Positions 1 to 7,819 of a stretch of 64,000 nt of DNA are shown piece by piece. Position 1 is the stretch's first letter. Each line of letters starts with the position of its first letter. Under the pieces are notes generated by a model, which ran no database searches, had not been told where the DNA came from, and saw only the letters and a list, made by a program, of their open reading frames with translations. Both the position numbers and the translations under genes were made by a program. This stretch comes from Flavobacteriaceae bacterium S0862 (lineage in GTDB: Bacteria > Bacteroidota > Bacteroidia > Flavobacteriales > Flavobacteriaceae), in contig JALKAW010000005.1 in the NCBI GenBank assembly GCA_023015825.1, forward strand, positions 62,001-126,000. Reading direction: 5' to 3'.

Positions 1-2151
1 AACCGTTTGAGTATTTATTAATAAGGCTGTTTCACTAAACATAATTTCGAAACGATTGTTAAACTCTCCAACTTCCGAGATAAAATTGTAATCACTATCT
101 TTTAGATTATGAATCTTATTCAGTAAGTTATCTTTTAAATAAACAGCATTAGTAGTTAAAAAATCACCTTCTATTTGAGGAATTGATAAAGTGTAAATTG
201 TTGGTATATCTATAGCTGTTTTATATCCAATACTAATTATTTCGTCTTCATTAATACTATTTATACTTTTACCTTGAATGACGAATTTTTTGGCTTCATT
301 TTCTATGTTTGAGTATAAAATTGCTGAGGCACCTGAAGACAAATTTTTTGGTGTATCATAAGCCATTCCATCGTAAGCATCTGTAGCTCCTTTTACATAA
401 GCTACAAGAATTTGATTAAACACACCATTATCAGAAGTTAGGTTTAACCAAAGTTTTTCAGATGTATTCTTATCTGAAGTTCTAAAAAACTGATTGTTAT
501 TATCAGTCACTCTCATAGAGTTATTAAATACAATATTAGCAGTTACAATATCACCAGTAACATCGGGATCTCCCATAGAAAAGTACGTTGCAGCTGCTGT
601 GTTATCCATAGAAACAAAGAACCCTTGACCTGATGGAATATTCCTCGATGGCATTTCTCCATCACCACCTGCAGTTTGTCCGGCAAGATTAATAACAGCA
701 TAATCAGAAACTGCAAAATTTTGATTTTCATTTCCGTTATTAGTATTTGAATGGGCTGTATTTTGAGACCATAAAAATAGAGCACCATCTAAAACTGCAT
801 TATGAGGGATGTTAGTTGCAATAGCACTATTTACAGCTAATAAAGAATCTGCATCTATCGCTGAAGGGTATGGATTGCCAACTAGATTCCAGTTATTATC
901 GTACAGTTCTTCATCATTTCTATAAATAGGAACAGTGATAATACCGTTATTAAAAGCTCCGTCAAATGAATAAATAAATTTATTTCCAAGAGAAAAATTG
1001 AAGATATCCTCATCATGAGTTGAAGCATAACCTACACCTGGCTTCATTATATCTCCCGAGTTAGCATACACCCAATCATTACCATCATCATCAATATCAT
1101 CTTGACCATCCTCTTTAGCGTTATTGTTAGCAGTTTCCATGGTGGCATCTAAATAGTTTTTTGCATTAAACCAAAAACGCCTTCTAACGTCTGAATCCGA
1201 TAAAGCATTGCCTATGGTTTCATTCTTAACGGGAGAACTCCAATAGGTATATTCATACCAATTGTTTGCAGGAGCTGTTTCTTTATTCACTGTTATTGTC
1301 CCATTATTGGTCACAAAACTTGTATCATTAACTTGTACTATAGATCCATGAGGTTGAACAATAATAGTTCCATCAACAATTATGTCGTTTTCAACTTCAA
1401 CATACTTATCATTAGAAATAGTTAATGTTTTACCTGTATTAACAGTTAAGTTACAAGTACTAAAGCTTTCATTTATTGCGGTATTATAGTTTTCGTTAAT
1501 TACTACAGGATCGTTTAAAGTTGGAGTTCCAACAGGACTCCAGCCCGTAGATTCCCAGGTATATGCGGTGCCTCCATAACATGGTATTGAGGTAACTGTA
1601 CCATTAAATTCAAATCTATCTATCCCAAAAACCCCTGGTGTAACGCCTCCCCAAGCGTATACTCTAAATGTAATAGTAGTTGTAATATTTTGATAGTCTG
1701 GTCCTGATAGGTCTATTGTGCTGCCTGTTAACGTGGGAATACCAATATCATTGTAACTGACAAAATTATCTAAACTACTCCTAATAGAAATATTATCTGG
1801 TGGAGTACCAAAGAAACCATATGGGTTTCCTGTATAAATGAAATTATTGAAGTTAATTTCATATCCAGGATTTGGGGTAAGAACAAATTCAAAGTAATCA
1901 TCAAGATGTAAACGATCTGGCCAAAAACTATCTGCAGCGTAAGTATTTTCTCCATGTGCAGCTGGAATAGGATCTATCCCAGGCCCTCTACCAATTCCCG
2001 AAACTGTAATGTTTGGATTAACAAACTGTCCATTGATATATGGATTATCTGCTGATGGATTAGCACCTGTTATTTCATTTAAAAATATAGTTTGCCCATA
2101 GCTAAAGTATAGAGCCTCAAAAAGCAGTATAAAAGTAATTTTATATTTCAT
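1..2151 (-). CDS. Large secreted protein, probable T9SS substrate (C-terminus cut by window edge)
   Basis: The reading frame is open from the ATG at 2149-2151 to base 1, giving 717 codons with no stop. The first about 19 residues (MKYKITFILLFEALYFSYGQ) form a signal peptide. The rest is Asn/Thr/Ser/Gly-rich with beta-strand character. It includes a stretch typical of flavobacterial surface proteins (NLVGNPYPSAIDAD, then IPSGQGFFVSMDN and LWLNLTSDNGVFNQILVAYV), which in that group usually precedes a C-terminal type IX secretion sorting domain. That sorting domain would lie beyond base 1 and is not visible. The gene has its own upstream region with two inverted repeats (2237-2273) and is divergent from recX. 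Surface location and T9SS export are inferred. No enzymatic motif is recognised. Confidence 0.75.
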   Translation of the reverse strand, partial: MKYKITFILLFEALYFSYGQTIFLNEITGANPSADNPYINGQFVNPNITVSGIGRGPGIDPIPAAHGENTYAADSFWPDRLHLDDYFEFVLTPNPGYEINFNNFIYTGNPYGFFGTPPDNISIRSSLDNFVSYNDIGIPTLTGSTIDLSGPDYQNITTTITFRVYAWGGVTPGVFGIDRFEFNGTVTSIPCYGGTAYTWESTGWSPVGTPTLNDPVVINENYNTAINESFSTCNLTVNTGKTLTISNDKYVEVENDIIVDGTIIVQPHGSIVQVNDTSFVTNNGTITVNKETAPANNWYEYTYWSSPVKNETIGNALSDSDVRRRFWFNAKNYLDATMETANNNAKEDGQDDIDDDGNDWVYANSGDIMKPGVGYASTHDEDIFNFSLGNKFIYSFDGAFNNGIITVPIYRNDEELYDNNWNLVGNPYPSAIDADSLLAVNSAIATNIPHNAVLDGALFLWSQNTAHSNTNNGNENQNFAVSDYAVINLAGQTAGGDGEMPSRNIPSGQGFFVSMDNTAAATYFSMGDPDVTGDIVTANIVFNNSMRVTDNNNQFFRTSDKNTSEKLWLNLTSDNGVFNQILVAYVKGATDAYDGMAYDTPKNLSSGASAILYSNIENEAKKFVIQGKSINSINEDEIISIGYKTAIDIPTIYTLSIPQIEGDFLTTNAVYLKDNLLNKIHNLKDSDYNFISEVGEFNNRFEIMFSETALLINTQTV

Positions 2152-2236
2152 TTGCTATTAATCAAACAAAAAATTTAGTGGGGCGATTAAATATTTGTCA
2201 TTTGCTCAAATATACCAAGATACTTGCTTGAAATGT

Positions 2237-2273
2237 TGTGGAAAAACCATAGACTTACTACGGAAAAACCGTA
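2237..2273. promoter_or_regulatory. Two phased inverted repeats, candidate operator
   Basis: Two related 15-base elements lie between the divergent genes. TGTGGAAAAACCATA is at 2237-2251 and TACGGAAAAACCGTA is at 2259-2273. The second is a perfect 5-bp inverted repeat around AAAAA; the first is a degenerate copy. Their centres are 22 bp apart, about two helical turns, as for a dimer or tetramer bound on one DNA face. They lie 86-122 bases upstream of the secreted-protein start at 2151 and 81-117 bases upstream of recX. The regulator is unknown. Confidence 0.5.
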
Positions 2274-2353
2274 ACTATTAGCAATAATAAATTATTGAAG
2301 AAGTTTTAAAATTAAGGTATTACATCTAATTTGTTTTCAATTACTATTTTAGC

Positions 2354-2830
2354 GTGATGATTAAAAAACGTACTTACACGGTAGATGAAGCTAAAAAAAA
2401 GCTGGAATACTATTGCGCTTATCAGGAACGCTGTCATAAAGAAGTAACTCAAAAGCTAAGGGATATGTATATGATACCTGAAGCAATAGATATAATTATA
2501 GTACACCTATTACAACACAACTTTTTAAATGAGGAGCGTTATACTAAAGCATTTGTAAGCGGTAAATTAAAGATCAAGAAATGGGGGAAACGTCGATTGA
2601 TTTTAGAATTAAAAAGAAAAAATATTTCTAAAACCAATATTAATCACGCTCTTACAGACATAGATGAAAATGAGTATATTGATATTTTTAACGATTTAGC
2701 CGAAAAAAGCTTTAATTCTATACAAGAAAAAGATAAATATAAAAAGAAGAAGAAATTAACTGATTACTTGTTATACAGAGGGTGGGAATCCTTTTTAGTG
2801 TATGACAAAGTAAATGAATTGATTAAATAA
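2354..2830 (+). CDS. recX: Regulatory protein RecX
   Basis: This 158-residue protein fits RecX, the small all-helical inhibitor/modulator of RecA filaments in recombination and SOS repair. Diagnostic segments are LEYYCAYQERCHKEV near the N-terminus, LLQHNFLNEERYTKAFVSGK in the middle and the basic WGKRRLILELKRKNIS stretch, which together match the triple RecX helical repeats. The C-terminus is lysine-rich (KYKKKKKLTDYLLYRGW). It is not next to recA. It stands alone, followed 22 bases later by a secreted protein on the same strand. A second Met at codon 2 is also possible as start. Confidence 0.9.
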   Translation: MMIKKRTYTVDEAKKKLEYYCAYQERCHKEVTQKLRDMYMIPEAIDIIIVHLLQHNFLNEERYTKAFVSGKLKIKKWGKRRLILELKRKNISKTNINHALTDIDENEYIDIFNDLAEKSFNSIQEKDKYKKKKKLTDYLLYRGWESFLVYDKVNELIK

Positions 2831-2852
2831 TAGTATCTTTCTTAACTGATCC

Positions 2853-3422
2853 ATGCCTATGAAAAATAGCATCACACTTTTAATATTACTTAGTTTTTCA
2901 ATTATGTTTTTGCAAGAAAAAAGTGAAGCGAAACAATTTTGGAATTCTCTACAAGAATTATGCGGAAAATCGTTTAAAGGAACTTTATTATTGCCTGAGA
3001 ATGATGAACAATTTGGAGGAAAGAAATTGGTAATGCATGTACGTTCTTGTAGTGATAAAGTTATTAAGATTCCATTTTTTGTTGGAGATGATAAATCTAG
3101 AACTTGGGTATTAACTTTTGAAAATAATCAAATTCTGCTAAAGCATGACCATAGACATAAAGATGGAGCAGAAGATAAAATCACCATGTATGGTGGTAAA
3201 ACAACTAATGCAGGACAATCTACTATTCAAATTTTTCCTGCTGATGAAGAAACTAAAAATTTAATTCCAGCCGCTTCAGCAAATGTATGGTGGGTTACCT
3301 TAAATGATAAAGAGTTTACTTATAATTTAAGACGATTAGGAACTTCGAGAGTGTTTAAAGTAGCATTCGATTTAACTAAAGAAATAGAAACTCCACCTGC
3401 TCCTTGGGGATGGGAAAATTAG
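2853..3422 (+). CDS. Secreted protein of unknown function
   Basis: This protein has 189 residues. The N-terminus is a signal peptide (hydrophobic LLILLSFSIMFL); initiation at the second Met (2859) would give the more usual MKNS start. The mature part carries two conserved-looking cysteines (LCGKSF and RSCSDK), a histidine-rich stretch (KHDHRHKDGAED) and ends in PPAPWGWEN. The Cys pair could form a disulfide in the periplasm. I do not recognise a named family. It shares the strand of recX and meets the following minus-strand gene tail to tail, with the two stop codons overlapping by 2 bases of TTAG. Confidence 0.7.
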   Translation: MPMKNSITLLILLSFSIMFLQEKSEAKQFWNSLQELCGKSFKGTLLLPENDEQFGGKKLVMHVRSCSDKVIKIPFFVGDDKSRTWVLTFENNQILLKHDHRHKDGAEDKITMYGGKTTNAGQSTIQIFPADEETKNLIPAASANVWWVTLNDKEFTYNLRRLGTSRVFKVAFDLTKEIETPPAPWGWEN

Positions 3423-4306
3423 TTTTTTTGAAATAGTTTGTTTGTTCTAACTATTGCTTGTTTGTTTTTCCAATCTATCCATTTTTGACCTTTTAAACGC
3501 CGCATTACATTATCAAAATTGCGCATAATAAACACGTTGTAAACTGCTTGTGCTAGATTTTTAGGATTTCTAGCAATAGCACGTAAACTCATAGAAAAAC
3601 CAGGTGTAACATATTTCATATAGTGCCACCATCCTTCAGGCATATAAAGCACTTCACCATGCTTTAAGTTAGCAACATAACCTTGAGCGTTTTTTAAAGC
3701 TGGCCATTTTTTAAAATCTGGATTTGAAAAATCAATATCTTCTCTTGTTATAAGAGAATGAGGTATTTTATAGAGGTGTTTGTTTTGTTTTTGGTCAAAT
3801 AAGATGCATTGTTTTTCACCTTCAAAATGAAAATGAAAAATGTTGGCTAAATCAATATCATAATGCATAAATGTGTACGAATCTCTTCCTCCAAAAAAGA
3901 GCATTGGTAACCCTTTCATAAGTCGTAAGCCAAAATCAGGATATTTAAAATCCTCTTGTAGTTGAGGAATTTCTTTCAACATGTTCCAAAGAAAAATACG
4001 ATATTTTGTAGGCTCTTTTTTTAGTAAATCTACATACTCACACATTTTCATAGTAGCATGTGGCTCATTAAAACCATCTTTATAATCTACAGGTCTATCA
4101 TCATATAGTGGTACAGTTTTATCACCAGCAACAGTTTTCATATAATCTAAATTCCATTTAGAAAAAGCTGGCCAGTCCTCGATACAACGTTCTATTACCA
4201 CAGGTTTTTGTGGTTTGAAGCAGTTTTTTATGAATTCCTCTTTTGTAATAGTTTTTACGCGAGGAACTTCTTGAAGATTTAGTTTCAAAGGCATTAATTT
4301 TAACAC
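3419..4306 (-). CDS. Cupin-like (JmjC/FIH-type) Fe(II)/2-oxoglutarate oxygenase family protein
   Basis: This 295-residue cytosolic protein matches the cupin_8 / JmjC-like family. The metal-binding facial triad is visible as H148-x-D150 (FMHYDIDLANIFHFH) and H228 (MPEGWWHYMKY), the arrangement used by FIH-like protein hydroxylases. The N-terminal part contains KPVVIERCIEDWPAFSKW, the usual entry to this fold. The substrate cannot be read from sequence; bacterial relatives act on ribosomal proteins or are uncharacterised. It runs convergent with the secreted protein gene and is followed upstream by the DUF2007 gene on the same strand, 55 bases away. Confidence 0.85.
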   Translation of the reverse strand: MLKLMPLKLNLQEVPRVKTITKEEFIKNCFKPQKPVVIERCIEDWPAFSKWNLDYMKTVAGDKTVPLYDDRPVDYKDGFNEPHATMKMCEYVDLLKKEPTKYRIFLWNMLKEIPQLQEDFKYPDFGLRLMKGLPMLFFGGRDSYTFMHYDIDLANIFHFHFEGEKQCILFDQKQNKHLYKIPHSLITREDIDFSNPDFKKWPALKNAQGYVANLKHGEVLYMPEGWWHYMKYVTPGFSMSLRAIARNPKNLAQAVYNVFIMRNFDNVMRRLKGQKWIDWKNKQAIVRTNKLFQKN

Positions 4307-4361
4307 TTCAAATTTAAGAAAACACTAATAAACTATAATAAGCGTAAGTTGAATTTATAGA

Positions 4362-4775
4362 TTATTTAATATCAAACTGAGTATTGCAGTCTTCACACCT
4401 ATATTTATGCTTTGCATAAAATGGTAGTGTTCCTAACATAAATCCAGAAATAAATGATAAAAAAGATTTTAAGTCCTTAATTGTTGAAAACAGTTGTATA
4501 TGCTTACTATTACATTCTGGACATTTAACCAAATTCCCATCATCATCTAGAGAATATTTCTCGATAGTTCTTAAACTTTGTATAGCCTTTTGAGCATCTT
4601 CTGAAAGCACTTTTAGTTTTACACCACCAATGGCATTGCTTATAAGTGGATCTGTATCTATGGTTAAATTGTCACTTAAAAACACCTTAATACCATCTGA
4701 TTCTAAACGACCCTTAATTATCTGAGCTTCACTTGAGTATTCAAATCTTGCAATAGTTTTAAAGGTTTCTTTCAT
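4362..4775 (-). CDS. DUF2007 domain protein with C-terminal zinc ribbon
   Basis: In this 137-residue protein the first about 70 residues (ARFEYSSEAQIIKGRLESDGIKVFLSD through GGVKLKV) match DUF2007, a small PII-like fold called putative signal-transducing protein in Bacteroidota. The C-terminus has two Cys pairs, CPEC (VKCPECNSKH) and CEDC (YRCEDCNTQFD), forming a probable zinc ribbon. They are separated by a hydrophobic stretch (FLSFISGFMLGTLPFYA) that may be a membrane hairpin. It sits 17 bases downstream of the TonB receptor gene on the same strand, so the two may be cotranscribed. Function is unknown. Confidence 0.8.
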   Translation of the reverse strand: MKETFKTIARFEYSSEAQIIKGRLESDGIKVFLSDNLTIDTDPLISNAIGGVKLKVLSEDAQKAIQSLRTIEKYSLDDDGNLVKCPECNSKHIQLFSTIKDLKSFLSFISGFMLGTLPFYAKHKYRCEDCNTQFDIK

Positions 4776-4792
4776 TTGCTAAATCAGAATTA

Positions 4793-6622
4793 TTAAAACT
4801 TGTACTTAGCAGCAATCAGCACATTTCCTTTTGGCATTGGCACTAAATTAGTTTCAGTATAATTGGTGTTAAAAATGTTATTTCCAATTACTGATATTTC
4901 AAAAGACTGTAAATCTAAAGTCGCCTTTACGTCAACCACATGGTAATCATTGTCAGTTCCTTCCGTTCGTTTTGCAAATTTATAAGCGATGCTCTGTCTA
5001 AAATTCTTTAAAAACTGTGTGCGGAAACTTGCAGTTGCATGATGTTGCAATGAGTTGATTGAATATCGTGAGAAATTAACCTTTGATGTTTTCAAATCTT
5101 CATCTAAATACGTATATCCTAAAGTAATATTCTGATTAAAACCATTCATAGTATAATTTATAGACGCATTTGCTTCCAACCCAATGGTGTTTAAATCTTG
5201 AATATTTGTTGCTTTCCATAAATCGTCCGATTTTTCTTTTGCATAATCAATTAAATTATTGGAATCTCGATTAAATACAGCAATTGAACCAGAGAAATTT
5301 CCTTTAGTATACTTTATCCCAAGTTCTTCAGAAAGTGCTTCTTCAGGATCTAAATTTTCATTTCCTAGTGTGGTTGGGTCGCTATAAAACAAATCAGTAT
5401 ATGTTGGTATTCTATAGGTGTAACCAGCGTTAGCATATATTTTTATATTGTCATTTACTTTATAGCCAATATCAATTCCTGGAAATGCATGGAATTTGAA
5501 ATCGGAAAAATAGTTTACTGCAATTCCTGGAGTAACATCTAATTTGTCGTTAGCAAAAGTAAAACGGTGCTCTAAAAATGCATTTGCCATAAAACGATCT
5601 CTATCTCCAAGATTATTACTAGATAAATACACCTTAGCAATATCAACTCCAAAACCAGTTACTCCAAAGTCAGATTTATACGATACATTTACTTCACCAC
5701 CAACTTTATTAGTAATATGTAGATTTCGGTAAATGGAAGGAATATGTCTCACAAATAAATACATATCCTGATTACGTTTCCAATATAAACGGGGTTTTAA
5801 TGTGATGTTCCCTTTTTTATAAGTCGATGTGACACCAACCAAACTGCTTTGTGTCTCTTCATATTGATTGGTAGCTAAAGGGGATGCATAAAATCCATTA
5901 GAGCCAAACTTGCGGTCGGTAAAATAACCTATAAGGTTAATTGGCGTATGATTTTTATTAAACGTTCCTTTTATAAAATAGTTTTGATTTTTAAAATCGG
6001 TATTAAATCTATAGCCATCTGATGTGTTTACTGATGCATGAGCAATAATGGATGTTCTATTAAAATCAATTCCAGTAGTTCCAGTAATATGTTGCTGACC
6101 AAAAGACCCAACCTGAAAACCAGCGGAATTTACATCAACTGTGCTATTTTTTGTAACAATATTAATTGCTCCAGTAAAAGCGTTTTGCCCAAATACTCTT
6201 GCAGCAGGGCCTTTAATAATTTCAATACGTTGTATAACTTCTATTGGTAAAGCCATATTCATGGTATGATGCCCAGTTTGCGCATCTTCTACTTTAATTC
6301 CATCAACAAGTATCAAAGTTTGGTCAAAACTTCCACCTCGAATATATAAATCGGCTTGCATGCCATTTACACCACGACGTCTCATATCAACACCTGCCAC
6401 TTGCTGTAATAATTCTGTAATGTTTATAGCTGGGCTTTGTGCAATTTCTTGAGCAGATATTACAGTGATAGTTCTAGAATTTTCTTTAAAGGGTAAGTCA
6501 ATTCTGCTAGATGTAATGACTACAGAATCCAATTGTTTAGTGTTTTGTTTTTCTTGAGCAAAAGATGTGTAACCAACTAATACTAAAAGTAGTGCAATTA
6601 CATAGCTATTTATTGTTCTCAT
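4793..6622 (-). CDS. TonB-dependent outer-membrane receptor, BtuB-like
   Basis: This protein has 609 residues with signal peptide (MRTINSYVIALLLVLVGYTSFAQ). A TonB-box-like DSVVITSSR is followed by the plug domain (ELLQQVAGVDMRRRG, DLYIRGGSFDQTLILVDGIK, IEIIKGPAARVFGQNAFTGAINIVTK), then a beta-barrel ending in the terminal aromatic strand AAKYKF. It lacks the CarboxypepD_reg N-terminal domain found in the other receptors of this window, and its size is that of vitamin B12 or siderophore transporters rather than SusC. I saw no cobalamin riboswitch in the 170 bases upstream, so the B12 assignment remains only a similarity. The following gene is the DUF2007 protein. Confidence 0.88.
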   Translation of the reverse strand: MRTINSYVIALLLVLVGYTSFAQEKQNTKQLDSVVITSSRIDLPFKENSRTITVISAQEIAQSPAINITELLQQVAGVDMRRRGVNGMQADLYIRGGSFDQTLILVDGIKVEDAQTGHHTMNMALPIEVIQRIEIIKGPAARVFGQNAFTGAINIVTKNSTVDVNSAGFQVGSFGQQHITGTTGIDFNRTSIIAHASVNTSDGYRFNTDFKNQNYFIKGTFNKNHTPINLIGYFTDRKFGSNGFYASPLATNQYEETQSSLVGVTSTYKKGNITLKPRLYWKRNQDMYLFVRHIPSIYRNLHITNKVGGEVNVSYKSDFGVTGFGVDIAKVYLSSNNLGDRDRFMANAFLEHRFTFANDKLDVTPGIAVNYFSDFKFHAFPGIDIGYKVNDNIKIYANAGYTYRIPTYTDLFYSDPTTLGNENLDPEEALSEELGIKYTKGNFSGSIAVFNRDSNNLIDYAKEKSDDLWKATNIQDLNTIGLEANASINYTMNGFNQNITLGYTYLDEDLKTSKVNFSRYSINSLQHHATASFRTQFLKNFRQSIAYKFAKRTEGTDNDYHVVDVKATLDLQSFEISVIGNNIFNTNYTETNLVPMPKGNVLIAAKYKF

Positions 6623-6755
6623 ACCTTAGTTTTGATGAGGCAAAAGTAGAAAATTTATGGGATGAGCAATGCAAAGTTTCATTTTTATTCAACTCCCATG
6701 AATTCAAAATATTATTAAAAAAGAGTAATAAATTATTGTTTAACAATAATTTTAG

Positions 6756-6763
6756 TATATTTG
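6756..6763 (+). promoter_or_regulatory. Bacteroidota-type -7 element (TATATTTG)
   Basis: TATATTTG matches the Bacteroidota -7 consensus TAnnTTTG. A TTG at 6736-6738 could serve as the -33 element, with a 17-base spacer that is slightly short. The ATG of the zinc-ribbon gene follows 33 bases later, so this is the likely promoter of the three-gene module 6796-7736. Confidence 0.55.
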
Positions 6764-6795
6764 TATTATTAATTAATTAAAAATAGAACGAAGTT

Positions 6796-7002
6796 ATGTC
6801 TAATAGTCAAGAAGTAAAACAAAGAATAGTTAAAGGAAAAAAATTAGAGTGCAACGTTTGTAGGCATGACAAATTTTGGGGAAGAAGAACTTTAATGAAC
6901 ACTCCTAAAATGACCTTTTTTAAACTAGATTGGGCTAATAAGAGTGCATTAAACTATATATGTAATAATTGCGGTCATGTACATTGGTTTATGGATAAGT
7001 AA
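6796..7002 (+). CDS. Small zinc-ribbon protein
   Basis: This 68-residue protein has two Cys pairs that define a zinc ribbon: C19/C22 (ECNVCRHD) and C56/C59 (ICNNCGHVHWF). The N-terminus is basic (VKQRIVKGKK). No signal peptide or membrane segment is seen. It is the first gene behind a clear promoter and is separated by only 8 bases from the DUF2975 membrane protein, so it probably belongs to the same transcript. Function is unknown; a regulatory or nucleic-acid-binding role is inferred from the fold only. Confidence 0.7.
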   Translation: MSNSQEVKQRIVKGKKLECNVCRHDKFWGRRTLMNTPKMTFFKLDWANKSALNYICNNCGHVHWFMDK

Positions 7003-7010
7003 ATAAAATT

Positions 7011-7526
7011 ATGAAAACAAAAAGAATACTTAAAATAATGCATGTTTTTGCTTGGATTGCTTTTATTGGGTTATCAATTAAAGCAGGAGCAATAATAGTA
7101 ACGTATCTAATAAGTTTAGGCAACGAAGAAGCAGCAAAAAATTTATATGAAGGACTTGATTTAATGGCATATAGACAAAATAATATAGTTCAATATTCCA
7201 TCATAGTTGGTTACAGAATTATACAGTTTAGTTTACAAGCCTACATTGCATTTTTAGTAATTAAATTATTAAGTAATTTAAATATCAGCAGACCTTTTAA
7301 TGCCAATGCCTTAAAATGGATGCAAACTATTAGCTACAGTCTTTTGCTAATGTGGGCAATTGTAGTAACCCACAATATTCATGTAGGCATTTTAGAAGCT
7401 ACACAAGGTATTAAAGCAACCTTAATTTCTAGCGAATTTGTACTAATTGCAGGTATTGTATATGTGTTTTCATTACTATTTAAAAGAGGATTAGAGCTTC
7501 AATATGAAAACGATTTAACCATATAA
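7011..7526 (+). CDS. DUF2975 family membrane protein
   Basis: This 171-residue integral membrane protein has four predicted hydrophobic segments (around residues 10-32, 62-87, 104-126 and 137-158). Sequence and size match DUF2975, which across many bacteria is encoded immediately before a short YozG-like HTH regulator, as here. The gap to the HTH gene is 3 bases, implying translational coupling. The pair is thought of as a membrane protein plus its own regulator, but no biochemical role is established. Confidence 0.85.
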   Translation: MKTKRILKIMHVFAWIAFIGLSIKAGAIIVTYLISLGNEEAAKNLYEGLDLMAYRQNNIVQYSIIVGYRIIQFSLQAYIAFLVIKLLSNLNISRPFNANALKWMQTISYSLLLMWAIVVTHNIHVGILEATQGIKATLISSEFVLIAGIVYVFSLLFKRGLELQYENDLTI

Positions 7527-7529
7527 CTT

Positions 7530-7736
7530 ATGCCAATTATTGTAAACTTAGATGTAATGTTAGCCAAGCGCAAAATGAAAAGCAAAGATTTGGCTAAAAC
7601 TATTGGCATAACCACAGCGAACTTATCGATTCTAAAATCTGGTAAAGCAAGAGCTATTCGTTTTTCAACTTTGGAAGCCATTTGTAAAGCTCTAGATTGT
7701 CAACCAAGTGATATTTTGGAGTATGTTGAAGATTAA
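7530..7736 (+). CDS. YozG-like XRE-family transcriptional regulator
   Basis: The protein is 68 residues and consists almost entirely of an HTH_26/Cro-C1 domain: MLAKRKMKSKDLAKTIGIT, then the recognition helix region TTANLSILKSGKARAIRF and the closing helices LEAICKALDCQPSDILEY. This is the form usually paired with DUF2975 proteins. It lacks any effector domain, so sensing, if any, may depend on the membrane partner. Autoregulation of the 6796-7736 operon is an inference from gene order. Confidence 0.9.
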   Translation: MPIIVNLDVMLAKRKMKSKDLAKTIGITTANLSILKSGKARAIRFSTLEAICKALDCQPSDILEYVED

Positions 7737-7819
7737 TTGTGTTAAGAATGAAGTTTGAGTTTTTGTGATTAAACAAAAACAGTATCTTAGGTGCTTAAAC
7801 ACTATTCACATTATCAATC

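Noticed and set aside
543-1955. Short minus-strand frames inside the left-edge region
   Set aside because: They are out-of-frame shadows of the open 717-codon secreted-protein gene.
6623-6795. Cobalamin riboswitch upstream of the BtuB-like receptor
   Set aside because: No B12-box-like conserved segment or extended pairing is visible in this 170-base stretch.
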